From Acanthornis magna (Eukaryota > Chordata > Aves > Passeriformes > Acanthizidae), in the NCBI GenBank assembly GCA_036785705.1, contig JAWUZG010000970.1, forward strand, positions 5,407,501 through 5,471,500: 64,000 nt of DNA, written 5' to 3'. The notes beneath the pieces were generated by a model, which was not told the origin of the DNA, searched no databases, and worked only from the letters and a program-made list of their open reading frames with translations. Positions 48,009 to 60,836 of the stretch are shown one piece after another; the first letter of the stretch is position 1, and the number at the start of each line of letters is the position of its first letter. Made by a program: the position numbers and the translations under genes.

Positions 48009-50505
48009 TAGGTGATGTAGCTCTTTAGAGTTCCCAAGTAAACATGTGTCAACTACATTTCTCAAAGGCTTGGAATATAATCAAGCATGGGTGGCTTGTC
48101 ACAGGATACCTGAAGAGACATGTCAAGCCCAATGCTCCTACTCCCAATTCTCTTAATAATGATCTATTTTTAAAATGGGCAAAACTACCCAATATTTCCC
48201 TATCTTCCTTGGGAACCACTGAAGAATTTTAGCAGAAATTGCCTTCAAAAGTATTCAGGGTTAGCCAACCAGGTGGAAACACTAAGAGCAGCAGCAAAGG
48301 TCTTAAAACGGGAAATACTGGGCTACTTCAATTATAGAAGGTTCTACAAGCCCTGCCAATATTTTTCCCTTAGGATCTCACAAAATGGGGAAGCAAAGAG
48401 AGAAATATCTCACAACTTCACAGAATCCCTTAAGCTTCCTATGCTCCCATTTAAAAGGGATTATGACATAAAATGGAGTAGATATCTACTCAAAATTTCA
48501 AAAGAAATTCTTGTGATGACCCCAGAATTGCAATTTTAATATTTTTTTCCCATGTCTGACTAAATTTTAAGATATTCCTCATTAGCATAACTGTCATTCT
48601 TTGCTTTGCTTTTTTCTCTTTGCTGGTTTTATTCACTCTTTGACTTGGAGTTGAAGAATGCAACTTGCAGTAGGAAGTATATAAAGAGAGAATTTAATTG
48701 ACATTATTTCCTATTAATTTAATTTGTTTTCTTTTTCACTAATCCAGGTATACTAAGTGAGTAATGCTCTGGAAAGATATATCTTTGTCAAATGTCACAG
48801 CAAGCAACACTGCAGCCCATGGGGTAAAAAAGAAGAAAAAAAGAGAGAACTAGATTAAGCCTTTTGTTTTAAGCATACTCATTTAAAACCAAATTGATTG
48901 AGAAAGCAGCTCTGACTACTATGGTTTGAGCAGTGCTCACTTCCCTCCCTTTCATGTTTTCATCAATGCCAGCAAAGATATAGATGGAGGCCAATAAAAT
49001 AGGATTTGGACCTTTCACCTTGTCTGTTAATGGATATCTATTTGTAGCTAAATAAGGCTTTCTCTTTCCTCTCTCCCTCCAGTCTGATTTCTGTCTATCC
49101 CTTTTTCATTTCCATCTGAAAAAAATGGAAATTTTAGTCCATTTATTGGGACCCTATCCCTATTTACATCAAGGTGGGTTTCTACCATTCATGGAATTAT
49201 AAAAGAACTTTGAAATATGCGTAAATAAGTCACTCTTACAACCCACTTTACAGCTGGTGTGTACTTCCAGATGGTATAAAGAGGTCTTAGTATAAAGTAG
49301 CATTAGCTACTATCTCCAAGGGCTGAGCTTCTCAAAAAAGAAAAATAACCAAATGCAAGCATTATAAAAATGAAAAAACAATCAGCTATTTTTAATGAAA
49401 TTTTTCTTTTCAGATGCCAATTTCAGTCTTGTTTTTCCAAAATAAAGGGAAAATTTTTTACAGTTTGCCTTGCATGACTGATTGGGAAAAAAATAAAAAG
49501 ACCAGTTTGGAGAGAGAATAATTCATATCAGTCAGGATGGAGCACACTAGGTTTAATTTCAGTGTTCTCTTTTGCTTTCTGTGCCTTCTTTCTGGTTAGT
49601 TTGGGAATCGCTAATTATTCAAACATTGTAGACCACATTGGTAAATTTGCTGCTGGGGATCCTGTTTATACAAATGTAATACTGTTTAACTCCACAGATT
49701 TACTTTTGATGAATCGTGGCAAATATCAGATAGAAAAGAGACCCCCAAGAACATATCCTGTACATACTCATTTTAAACATCTCTTTGAGGTTTAGTGTGC
49801 TTTTATTTATTTTCTTAAGGAAATATGAGGCTACTTTGCAGCTTTTTTCTTAATTCAGAGTGTAATTGAAATTCACCTATATACCTTAATGTTTGTTGTA
49901 TCAGAAATGAATGATGTCATGATACCACAGAGGTAAAAAAATTCTCAACACACTGGCCAGATTAAAAGCACAGATCTTTGTGCAGTTCTTAATTCAATAA
50001 AATGCTGTGGTACTTCATGATCAGAAGCAAATACACCCTCAGCAGCATCTGTTTCTTCTGTGTCCTTCATGAGAGTCAAAGGGTACCTTACAATCCAATC
50101 CAATGCAGGATATAACCTTTTAAATAAATAAACCGTGGTTTAAGGATTTAGAAAGCACTAGATCAAAGAATGTAATCTTTGAGATCTAATAACTACAGTG
50201 ATGGGTCTAGCATAAGGACATGAGCGGAATAGAACAAAGGTTTGCTGAATACCCAGAGTGCCTCTTGGGTTAAAATTCATTACGGAGTCACACTAAATCC
50301 CTAGTTAGGGGGCAACCCTAAATCTCTCTTTTTCCTAAAATTCAGCATGAATTAGAAAAATAAACAGAAAACAATGTATTTAGGGGAAGAAACTCCAATC
50401 TTCAGCTTCTTTTGTGTTGCTGTTTGACTATTCAAAATCCGGGTCTTATTTTCCAAACACCTGCCAATTTCAGTTTCAGGCTCCAGGTTTTTGGCTACGC
50501 ACCCC

Positions 50506-50506
<1 letters not shown>

Positions 50507-50538
<32 letters not shown>
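50507..50538. repeat. (AC)16 microsatellite
   Basis: Sixteen uninterrupted AC units, probably polymorphic in length. It creates a Val-Cys repeat in a minus-strand open frame that is not a gene. Confidence 0.97.
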
Positions 50539-50540
<2 letters not shown>

Positions 50541-53500
50541 ATTTCTGCTCTCCAGGATTAACTGAGTGGAGATGGAGAACTGGCTTATTTTTTTCCTGCA
50601 GTACATGTCTATATCCTGTTGCAACCAAAGGAGATCCAAGCCTTTAGCATTATATTGTCTAATGCACAATGTGCTGCTCATGTGAACTTTCCCAATAAGT
50701 TGTGGGGATACTTGTGGATGTGCTCAAATGGTTCCATGATCACCCTTTAAATAAGCAATAGCACTAAACCAAGCAAATAGATAACTGTGTTCAGAGGTAT
50801 TGTGAACCCTTCACATGCTGTTTAAGAGAACTAGAGCTTGTCATCTGTCAGGCTTTGAAATTGTAAGCATTGCTCATCAACTTGCATACAAAAAGTTTTC
50901 TTTCCTACTTTGGTGGCAAGCTGGAGCAGGTGGTGAATACTGCATCCAGACTTCTGGAAAAATCTTACCTTTCTTTGTTTTCCACCATGGGCATTACAAC
51001 ACAAACCATCACTTCTGCCCATTGCTCAACCAGCATCTTGTCAAATCTGGCTGCAAGATTAAGCTTCCCTAATTCTGAATTCAATATTGCAACCCTAAGG
51101 ACATAAGAATCAAGCTGGAACATTCTGGGTTTTGGAGTTGTTTTTTTCCCTCAATGGACAAAATTGCTTCTGCTCCAAGATCAGTTTGCCCTGACTACAA
51201 TGATAAATCATCATGACTGAAACTGAGCAAAATGAATTTGATATTTTCTGCTTTATTTTTCCACATTAGAAGCCACTTTTGCATTTGCCACAACTTTCAA
51301 CCTTTCCTCCAAAAGATTAGGATAGTACAAATCAGATATTATTTCTGCTTTGTATAATCCATTTGAAAAATGTGAAGCACATTTTGTACACAGAAAGGGA
51401 TGGGCACAGTGAAGGTAAGGTAAGATTTAATGGTCAGAAATCCTGCAATAACTGTTTGTTTCCTATAGCAACATAATTTTTCTTTATTCCAGATTACTTT
51501 ATTTCATTGGAACAGTGTCCTGTCTAATGAAGCCAGGGGGAAGTCCAGGACTCCGGACACATTGAGCACTTGGCAGCATCTGGTTCTAGTACCAAAGGTT
51601 ATAGATGCAGTGACAGTGTCTCGGAAACACCAGACATAATCATTATCAGAATTATTTGCATCTTTAGCCCTTTTTTTTTTTGTATTTTTAAAGGTGGGTT
51701 ATGTAACAATCAGGAACAGTTCTCCATTGTTATAATTTAAAAACTCTAACACAATGACAGTCTTTAATGTGATATACTATGAAAAATGAAAGCTGATGCT
51801 AGTTTCCCACTGATGGGAGACAATGGGATTCTAATTCATAAGCTTGAAACAGAGATATGAAACATTCTAGTCATTAATATTGTTGTTTCAGTATTAGTCT
51901 GTGCTGCAAATCTATATTTAGCTACTTATTTTCCAAAATAAAAGATGTCTTCCAGAAACGAGCTAAAGCTGTCAGCTTTTTATTATGGTAAAATTTCATT
52001 GCACTTGAAACATGAGAAAAGCTCAAGTAAAAACTGAGTTAAAGCTCCACAAGTTGGCTTTGTAAGTGAAAAAGCAGTTACAGATACAAACAGCTTAACG
52101 AAAAGTACAACATTCTGATACAGAAGCACCATTTACAATATGTCTAACAGCATCTGCGTAATACTATTCATATGATTCTCGCTAATTTGCTTGCAAAAAA
52201 CTAATGCTCTATTATTTTCTGTTTCTTGAAACTCATTTCCATTGCAGGGGGTGGCTAAAAACCACTTTTGTCTTCTACTGTTGTCCCTGTGATATTTCTT
52301 TTTTGAAAGTGCCATTACACAGCTGGATTGTGTCTTCCAAATGCATATGAGTCCAAGATCCCTGAAAATGCTACAAACTTGTAAAATAAAAGTTACTTCA
52401 TGGAATCGGTGACTGAAATAGCATGAAGTTTCATTTTAACAATTTCTTTTTCTTTTGCTTGAGGTCCTATTTCCCTTTACAATGCCCTTCCCCATTTGTG
52501 GGTTCAGATCCCCATCTTGGAATGAGTTACCTATGGGAATAGCTCATATTTAGTGAGTAGTTTAGATGAAACTGGAAATATCACAGGGTCACAAATTACA
52601 CTCTCAAGTGTGATTTTGTAATACTGCTTGTCAAATTACTGGATTTCTTTTACAGCAAGGTGGCACAGGAAAGCCCTCCACCACAAGACCTATGTATTTT
52701 GACAAGAACAACTATCAGAGTTCTACTCTGTAATTCCTCAGTCACATGTGTAAAGGACATGGGACAGCTGTACACATACAGCAGAGAACAAGATGCATTT
52801 ATGAGGCACTCATCTCTGAAACTAATTTCTTCAACTTTAAGTATATGCACTGATGGAAATTACTCGTGAGCAAAAGTTTGTTGGAATAGTTTTGTTATAA
52901 TACAGTATGGCATATACAAATATAGATAGAAAAACCAGGCTTGTTAGTATCTACAAAACCTATTCTAAACAGCTTAAGAAAATGTAATTTATATCATTCA
53001 CCACATAACAATTGTTTAAAATAAAGATTTTTGCATCCCCTCTCTCTCCCCAACCTGTTTTTTATTAAGCTTTCTCTAACTACCTCTTTTAAGAATGGCT
53101 AGAAATTTAGAAGTCTCTTGATCTTCAAAATTTTCTTTTGATCTAACAGTTAGATAAAGCACTACTATAGAACAGCACTACCAGTCAACAGAGAATCAGC
53201 AGCAAATATCAACAACTAATATTTCGCTTTTGATGAAAAACTACTAGACATCACAGAATTTTCAAAGCCAGCATTAAAACAAAACCCCTGAAGTGACAGT
53301 CCCTTTACCTCTAGCCTTGATATCCTCAAAAAGTAAGTCTTCAAGACCCTTGAGTTATTATTTTTGTTCCTAATAGTCAGTTTTAATTGTAAAACAGTTT
53401 GCATAACAATTATGTAGTTAGCATTTAAGCCAGACTTTGTTATATTTATTAGCAGTAGCAGTAACTCAATAGGCTTACTGGACCAGATCCTGCCAATTAT

Positions 53501-54212
53501 TATATATCTGAGAAGTCCCACTGAACTCAGTAGCATTCTGTGCACTTGAAGGTTTAGCAATTGAGACTTCTAATATGGGCTTAAGTGATTTGTTGATCAA
53601 CTTCTAAGTCCATGCTTAAGTCTAGTTAAGTCTAATGAGAGGTAAACATGCACATGACCAAAATTGCCTGATCTGAGGTTCTTCCTTCCATTTTTAGAAT
53701 TTCAGAATAAAAGGCTGCATTACTAGTGTTACTGAATGATGTAAATCAGAGAAAAAAATAATATTTTGCTACGTCCTCATCTGATGTTTAAAGTGCTGTA
53801 TATAATTTCTCTTTGTCCTTTTATTTTCTTCCATTTGAGTTGCAGTTAAGATCAGAGAAGAAAAATAAGTCTTGTTACAGCTACAGGTCAGTGTAAGATA
53901 AGAGGCTCAGCAATCACTTCTATGCACTGTACACAAAAAAATGGGCCAGACTGATATTTAGTTTATCAGTCTAGAATCTAGGAAACATAACATAGGTATT
54001 TGAATGAAAATGCATTGCCAAAAGATAATAATCTACATCACTGGAGGAGTGTCACTTGTCCAGCAATTTAAAGGTCATCTGACATACTTTATTTTTCCTC
54101 TTACAATTAGAATATAGTGAATATACATGGAGTACAAATCACAGCTTTTTTAAAATTTGACCTTTTACTTGGCTGGCCTGATGAGAGAGCAGAGAAGTAC
54201 AGAACAGAAAAC

Positions 54213-54262
54213 AATAAAGAAATTCAATAAGAAATTTCAATAAAGAATTTCAATAAGAAATG
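54213..54262. repeat. Short tandem duplication, about 25 bp x 2
   Basis: The sequence AATAAAGAAATTCAATAAGA plus AATTTC is followed immediately by a second copy with one base changed or lost (AATAAAGAATTTCAATAAGA). Confidence 0.8.
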
Positions 54263-54994
54263 TTTTTAGAAAGCTGATTTCAATTAAAATCCAATTTTAG
54301 TGTGAAAAGAAAAATCTTTCTAAGTATGAATCAAAATAATAAAAATCCATCTTTTCTGCTCTAAAAACAGAAGTCAATAGAAAAATGCATTCTTTTGCTG
54401 GAATCCAGGCCTAGGACCAAAGAATTTGCATATATTAAATTAACGAGATCCAAACTCCTCTACAACAAATATTTATACTGTAAAATATTACAACCACATT
54501 CCTGCATCTCCTTACAATAATAATTCTTAGGGACACAGTATTCTAGAGAGTGTATACAACATTGGGTTTCTGCAAAGATGGAATGCTTCATTATCAGAGT
54601 ACCAGCTTGTTCATAAATATTAAAAAGTATGTTTATGAAGTTTTTCAAACATAATTCTTACTGTTTACATTGTCTCCCTACTACTGAAAACAACAGTCAA
54701 TGCGTACCTGTCCAAAAGTCTCTCCCTCACAGTCTTGAACTGCAGAAAAGCACTGCTGGTGGCTGTGAAGGACTACGATGTCTGTTCTGGACATACGCTA
54801 AGCAGACAAGGGGACAAGTAGTCCAACCTTACTTATGCAAGTAGTTGTTCTTACAGTGATGGGTATAATTCTTGCTCAAAACAACAGGATTTGTCCCCAG
54901 CTGCAGACAAAAGGGCACGATTCCTTGTTGTCTTTTAAAAGAGGGTCTTAAATTTACGTCTATAACGGTTCTTTTCTGTTTGTATATGTTATAG

Positions 54995-55123
54995 GCAATT
55001 CCATATATTAGGTTAGAGCAGGAAACAGATATCCCAAGAGCAAAAGAACTTCTCTGCTGCTACAAGAAGAATCATGAAGAGATTGCTCAAGACAAACATT
55101 ATAGATTATCTGAACTTCATTTG
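54995..55123 (+). other. Exon-like open segment, 43 codons, unproven
   Basis: A pyrimidine-rich stretch ending in TATAG directly precedes 54995, and GTAAAA follows 55123. The interval is 129 bp, exactly 43 codons, phase 0 at both ends. An in-frame TAG overlaps the putative acceptor, so the open frame begins precisely where the exon would. The predicted peptide is rich in charged residues (for example RLEQETDIPRAKELL and KKNHEEIAQDKHYRL). I do not recognise the family. A 43-codon open stretch is not rare by chance, and the donor is weak. Confidence 0.2.
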
Positions 55124-55666
55124 GTAAAAATTCAACTCCTGAATACGTTTTTAGTCGTCTGCACTATAAAATAATACTGACAACAGATCAAAGTTCTGAA
55201 AAGTGACCCACAAGTTACAGAAAGGAATGGCTTCTCTGAAACATGTATCCCCCTGTTCTATTGTTGTTAACCATAAGGAAGAACACAAAACAAAATTTTT
55301 TAGAAAGGCAACAAATTGAAACAGAACAGAAAGACCTACACTTGCTGCAGCAATGTATCAGTTTCATAAACTGAGCTTCAGAGAACCGTCTGTGGGAAAA
55401 AAGCACACTTACCCTTGCATAAACAACTTTTACTACATGGGGTGATCATACTGAGGATACCATTGATATATAGAAAATAAACACTCTAAACTTGTAGAAA
55501 GAGAATTCAAACATAGCAATAATAACTGCAAACACACAGTTATTTGAAGAAGAATGGTACCTAATTTGCTTCCTTTCAATATACAGAGATCTACTTTAAG
55601 CTACTCCCCTCCCCTTTCCTACTTTACTGTATTTGCAAGAGCCAGTGAACACAGAAATATGCAGCC

Positions 55667-55715
55667 AGCCCAGGCCCTCAGGCCGGTGGATCAAGATGGC
55701 AGGCTGGCCTGGGCT
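55667..55715. repeat. GC-rich inverted repeat
   Basis: AGCCCAGGCC (55667-55676) and GGCCTGGGCT (55706-55715) are perfect complementary 10-bp arms around a 29-bp GC-rich loop. The hairpin sits in a GC-rich island of about 120 bp within AT-rich DNA. Confidence 0.75.
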
Positions 55716-55842
55716 CCCCTGGGAACAGCAGAGCCAGAAGGGTGATTGGACACAGTGACCTGTCTGCATGAGATGAGACAAAAACAGGAGGGCTGTAATG
55801 CTGATGAACTAACCTGTCACTCACAAGCTCAGGTCTGAGATT

Positions 55843-55907
55843 AAGAGAAAAAAAAAAGAAAAAAAAAAAAAGAAAAAAAAAAGAAGAAAAAAGAGAGAGA
55901 GAAAAAA
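55843..55907 (+). repeat. 65-bp homopurine tract
   Basis: An uninterrupted run of A and G, mostly A with scattered G, ends in a short GA repeat. Tracts like this can form triplex DNA, or may be the decayed poly(A) end of a retroposed copy. No retrocopy body is recognised upstream. Confidence 0.9.
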
Positions 55908-58900
55908 TAAGATATAGTATAGTAGAGGTTCTTAGAAAGTATACAAGGTAGACAAATTACAGCATCTTTGGAATAATTAGATGACACATTTAATTACCTG
56001 TTCATTCAGATGGGCTCAGGATATATAAGGAACATGGCATAAAAATCCAGCTAATAGTTTCTATAAGAGCAAAACACAATTGAAGAAATAATGGATATTG
56101 TGGATCTGCATGCAGGGAAGGATGCTACAGACTATTGCTGGCAGGGATCAGGGTTTCATGCCAAACACTCCAGTTATGAATCAAAATCACAATGAGCAAT
56201 GAGCTTCTAGATCTTGACACACAAGGCAAGGAGGTTGTTCTTCAGAGTACTTGGCTGTTTTATTGCTTGCTTGGGGGAGGAAAAATCCAGAGGGAAGGTT
56301 CACAAGCAATTCTGCACCCTGGAACCAGTACATCCAGGTGCTAGGTAATGGTCAAGATTGTAGCACTCTGCCCACCATTGCCATCACAAGTGGGAACCAC
56401 TGTGGACATCGGTGGTTAGACATATGAAACCCAAATTTTTTTTAAAAAGGTCGAAAATGCATTTAATGGTGAACAAGTACGTGGTGTTGAAAATGCCTTT
56501 AAATCAGTATGCTCCTGCTATTACATTTGTGTCATACACAGACTAGTGTTTGAACAACAAATAACTGCTAGCATTTCTGATCTCCACTGCATCAGCTATA
56601 CATGTACAGTTTGGATTTTTAATTAGGCAAGTTCACATTGCATTAACAGAAAGCGAGTATGAATTTAGAGCTACATCTGCAAGATTAGTCAAAAAATTTC
56701 ATTCTCATGGCTGGAAAAAAAATAAAATTCTGAAATAAAAAGGCCAAATTATAAACATTTATCTAAGTTTTGGGGTTTGGAGGTTTGAAAGCTAACAAAG
56801 ACTTTTAAGAACTTTTTCTAATAGTGTCAGGAAATAAATGTCTCTTCTCAAAATATGCAACTACCAAATATGCAAACCTTTATTATTTATCAATACAAAA
56901 TATAGACTTACAGTGTGGAAAGATTTTCCAGCATAAGGCTTGCCTTTTGATAGTTATTTTTTCTTAAAGTTCATACAGAAAGTCTGTATCTATTTTCAGC
57001 AATGTATGGTAATTATACTGATTGCCCTGAGATTCCCACATTTTAACTAACTCTTTATTATACAACTAGAAAATGCACAATTTTTAATCAGAAAAAAATA
57101 TTTTTAAACTTTTTATTCTACCTTAACAGCTAATAACAGCCAAACACAGGACAATTAATCAAAACAAAAACATACTTGAAAATCTGGTGGATTTATGAAC
57201 ATATTTTGATGTGCACACTTACACATATGTCATATAAATATGCACACATGCAGATCTGAAAAAAATGTTTGCAACATCCAAGACAGTAAGTTTCAGACTA
57301 ATAACAACTACAAATTCTGACACAGAAAGCTCACATAAGTTAGTCACCTAAAATAGCTAAATTTATTTTTCTTTTAAGTACATGCTCTTGCTATTAATTT
57401 TAGGAAATTAAATACACTAACACATGATATAAACATTTTTCCATTCATAGAACTTTTTTTAATTCATGAAATATGGAATATTACAAACAGAAAAAAAAAT
57501 CCTTCTACCTTTTTCAGCCTCAAAACCACTTTCTGAGAGTTGGCAAGCCTTAAACATAAAATAGCAAACTTACACTTTCTTACACGCCAAAATGAAGTTA
57601 CATTAAAGAGATATTACAAGCTTTTTGATTTATAAAGAATTCAGGGTGCATTTTCTGTCAAGTGTACTTGTGCAAAACCTTGCCATTGTATCTGCCTTAG
57701 AATCATTAAATATATTTCTGTAAGACTGAAGAAGTAAAACAAAAAGGTAATTAACACAGTCTAAAATATATATTTTTACACAATGTCATAAAGGCAAATA
57801 TGCCCCACTTTTTAGGTATAAGCCGGCCTAATAGAAACCTGCTAATGTTTGGAGGATTTTTAATAAAAAATGTATCTTCTATTTTTAAAATATTTAAAGC
57901 AATAAAAGTCTGTGGTAAACATGGTATTACATATTTGACATTTTCTGCCCAGAAATGCATTACTATGTACGATGGTATTAATAAACCATGTGCTTTGAGG
58001 GACTTCAGTGCCATAATTTAGTTGAAAACAGTGTGTAGAATGCATATTTTTCTACCATCATATCAACATATAGAAAACAAATACTATGTCATCAGCTCAG
58101 CAGCATGCATTCACTATACTGGAAACATATGCAAAAAACCACAAACTTTTGAGAGTTTAAAAAATACCCTTTATCAGAGACTGATTTACAAGTCAGTGGG
58201 TAATGAGAAAGTGTTGAGAACTTAAAATTTTGTTAGAAAAGCAAAAACAGGCACCCTCATCTGACTGACTGCTTTCACAGGAAAACAGCCCTCCCTGTTC
58301 ATCAGAACAAAATAATTTCTTTCCCCACTTCAGGTTATTATTTGAAGCAAATGAAAAGACAATAATTCATCTCTCTTCTGGCTAAATCTCAAAACAGCAT
58401 GGTTAAAACACACATATAAAACTACAGACTTATCAGAAATCACAAAACAGAAAGAGAAGGACTCACTGACCCATTTGGAAGACAAAGACGACAAAACGGA
58501 TAAGCTCTAAAAATCAGCTTGTGAGGCCTTTGAGAGATATTCTTCTGGCATTTCATCACAGCAGCCCCAGACCAGTTCACTTCCCTGGATACAGGGAGGG
58601 AGAACTAAATAGAGCTGTTTATTAAAGCTGTTGTGCTGGATTGCATTAGGAAGCACGAGCAGACCACCTGGACCTTTCAGATTGTGGCAGTGTTTAATTT
58701 GCAGGCTTCCCCTCTGCAGCAGCAAAGACTACTACATTTACCAAGCTCAATCACACATTATCTGGATTAGGAGTATAAGAAGAAAAAATAAAAATAAAAA
58801 ATAAAAGCCCCAGCCTCTATTACAGGAATACAGTCAATATAAAAATAATGAACAGCCTTACAAATAGAAAGCAACTCCCCAGCAAACATAACACTTTCAC

Positions 58901-60782
58901 TCCTCGGTTCTTCTAGTTCAGGATATTTAAACAAAATAAACCAGCAAATTAATAAATACATTGATTTGGTAAAGCTCATACTGAATTATAAACGGGGTTT
59001 ATTAGAAGAAAAGGATAGTAATTTAGGTTTATCTAGTGATTCCCTAGCCAGATTATTGTGTTTCTTTTGCCTTTCTCACTTTCAGTACTACACTAACTGG
59101 TAGCTGAAGATACAGATAGAAAGATGGTACTGTAAATATGAATTATGTGAATCATATGGTTAGACCCTTGTGAAAAAAAAAAAATAAAAGGGGAGTTGAG
59201 AAATGGCTGACTCCATACCTGACCAATTACAGCTTGCATGGTCCCTGTGTCCTGCTGAGCTGAAAGATCGCAATCCATCATATGTAGTCTTTGAAAAGGA
59301 GAATGAGGGTTTCTGGCATGCATCTGTCAATCAACTTCTGCACTCACAACCATCACCAAAAGCAAGAGAAAAAAGTCAAGCTGCTCCACCAAATAGGATG
59401 AAATAGTCATGTGACCTTCAGCACACTCACACACATACATACTTCCATAGAACGTATGAATTTTCTGCAGATACGAAATGACATTGACAAATACCCAATA
59501 CCAAGTAAATAAAGTGAGACAAACAGCCACTCACCAAAGAGAAAACACTTGCTGTAATCTTCAGCCTAAAGATTTAATACACCTAAAAGGTATTTTAAAC
59601 TGAGTGTTTTCTTTAGAGCCTAAACTTTTCAGATAAGGTGATATGATTTTATATATGCAGACAGTGGTCAGAAATTTAACCCCTCGCATCCTCTTGCAGT
59701 CTCTATTTTTATTCCCTCCCCCTTATACTTCTACTTTATGGCTTTTTGAGTTTTTGATTTTTTTTCTTTAAGTTTCTTTTGTGTCCAAGTGAAGTGGCTT
59801 GTGTTGCCTTCTTTGGATGTCCAGAGATTATGAGAAATTAATAGAAAAAATTGCTAACAGGAAAAAAAGGAGCAGGGGCTGAGAAACCTATGTCTGTACT
59901 CACAAGTCAAAACGTCTCACTGCTTTACTCCACCAGAAGTCAAATGTTTTCTTTACTGGAAATATATATTTAAGTATTAGTTTATGCAAGCTGTGATGAG
60001 CACTCAAAATATAAAATATTCAGACTATGTAAATCCTACTTACAGAATCCTTTCCATTTTGAAGGTTAGCAGAGTTTTGGTTCATTCACTGCTCCACTGA
60101 GCTGGCATAAAATGTTGTTACTTAGGAAGGCAAACATTACCATTTTTTCAAATAGAAGCAGTTTGTTTCATATACCTCCCTCTCTGAGTTAAGATTTGCA
60201 AGAATTTCCAAGACTATTTTTTCTTCTTGTCAAAATATATCAGGCACTTGTCTCCAAAAACTGAGTGTCCTGAACAACACTCTGCAGCATTGATTGCTGA
60301 TACGTTATTGGCCAGTGATTGCTGAAGGGTGACATTAATGTAACCTCATAGCACTTTAACCCGTTGAAGATCAATACAGTCCTCTGGCAATATAGCAGAA
60401 TAACAGCCCATATACTTTTTGCTGTGTTACATCTTCATATAAATATTAGTGCATCTTTCTGTCCTCCTCGAATTGCATTTCAGTTACTAGTGCAAACAAC
60501 ACACTTTCCAAAGCATGGCAGAAGTAAAAATGCATTTAAAAAAAGCAGTCTAGTCTCTAAGCTTAACCTAACACACCCTTTTCATTTCAACAAGTTTCTG
60601 GCAATATTTTGACATTATTATTTCATTTTTAAAGGCATTGAAAATATTGCTCTTAGCTGCTATAGTCAAAAAATGTGAGAATATCAACAATATTCCAGTT
60701 GTAAGCACTTGTCAGTTTAATATTTCCTACCATATAATTTCAAGATTCAACAACCAGAAGCGTTTGGAACGTGATGGAGTGC

Positions 60783-60836
60783 ATGTATATGTGTATGTAT
60801 ATGTGTATACATATATATGTATGTGCATATGCATGC
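60783..60836. repeat. TATG/TGTA microsatellite
   Basis: Interrupted units of ATGTAT, GTGTAT and TATA extend for about 54 bp, similar in type to the array at 11254. Confidence 0.85.

Noticed and set aside
50352..50681. Minus-strand open frame with a Val-Cys repeat
   Set aside because: It reads through the AC microsatellite.
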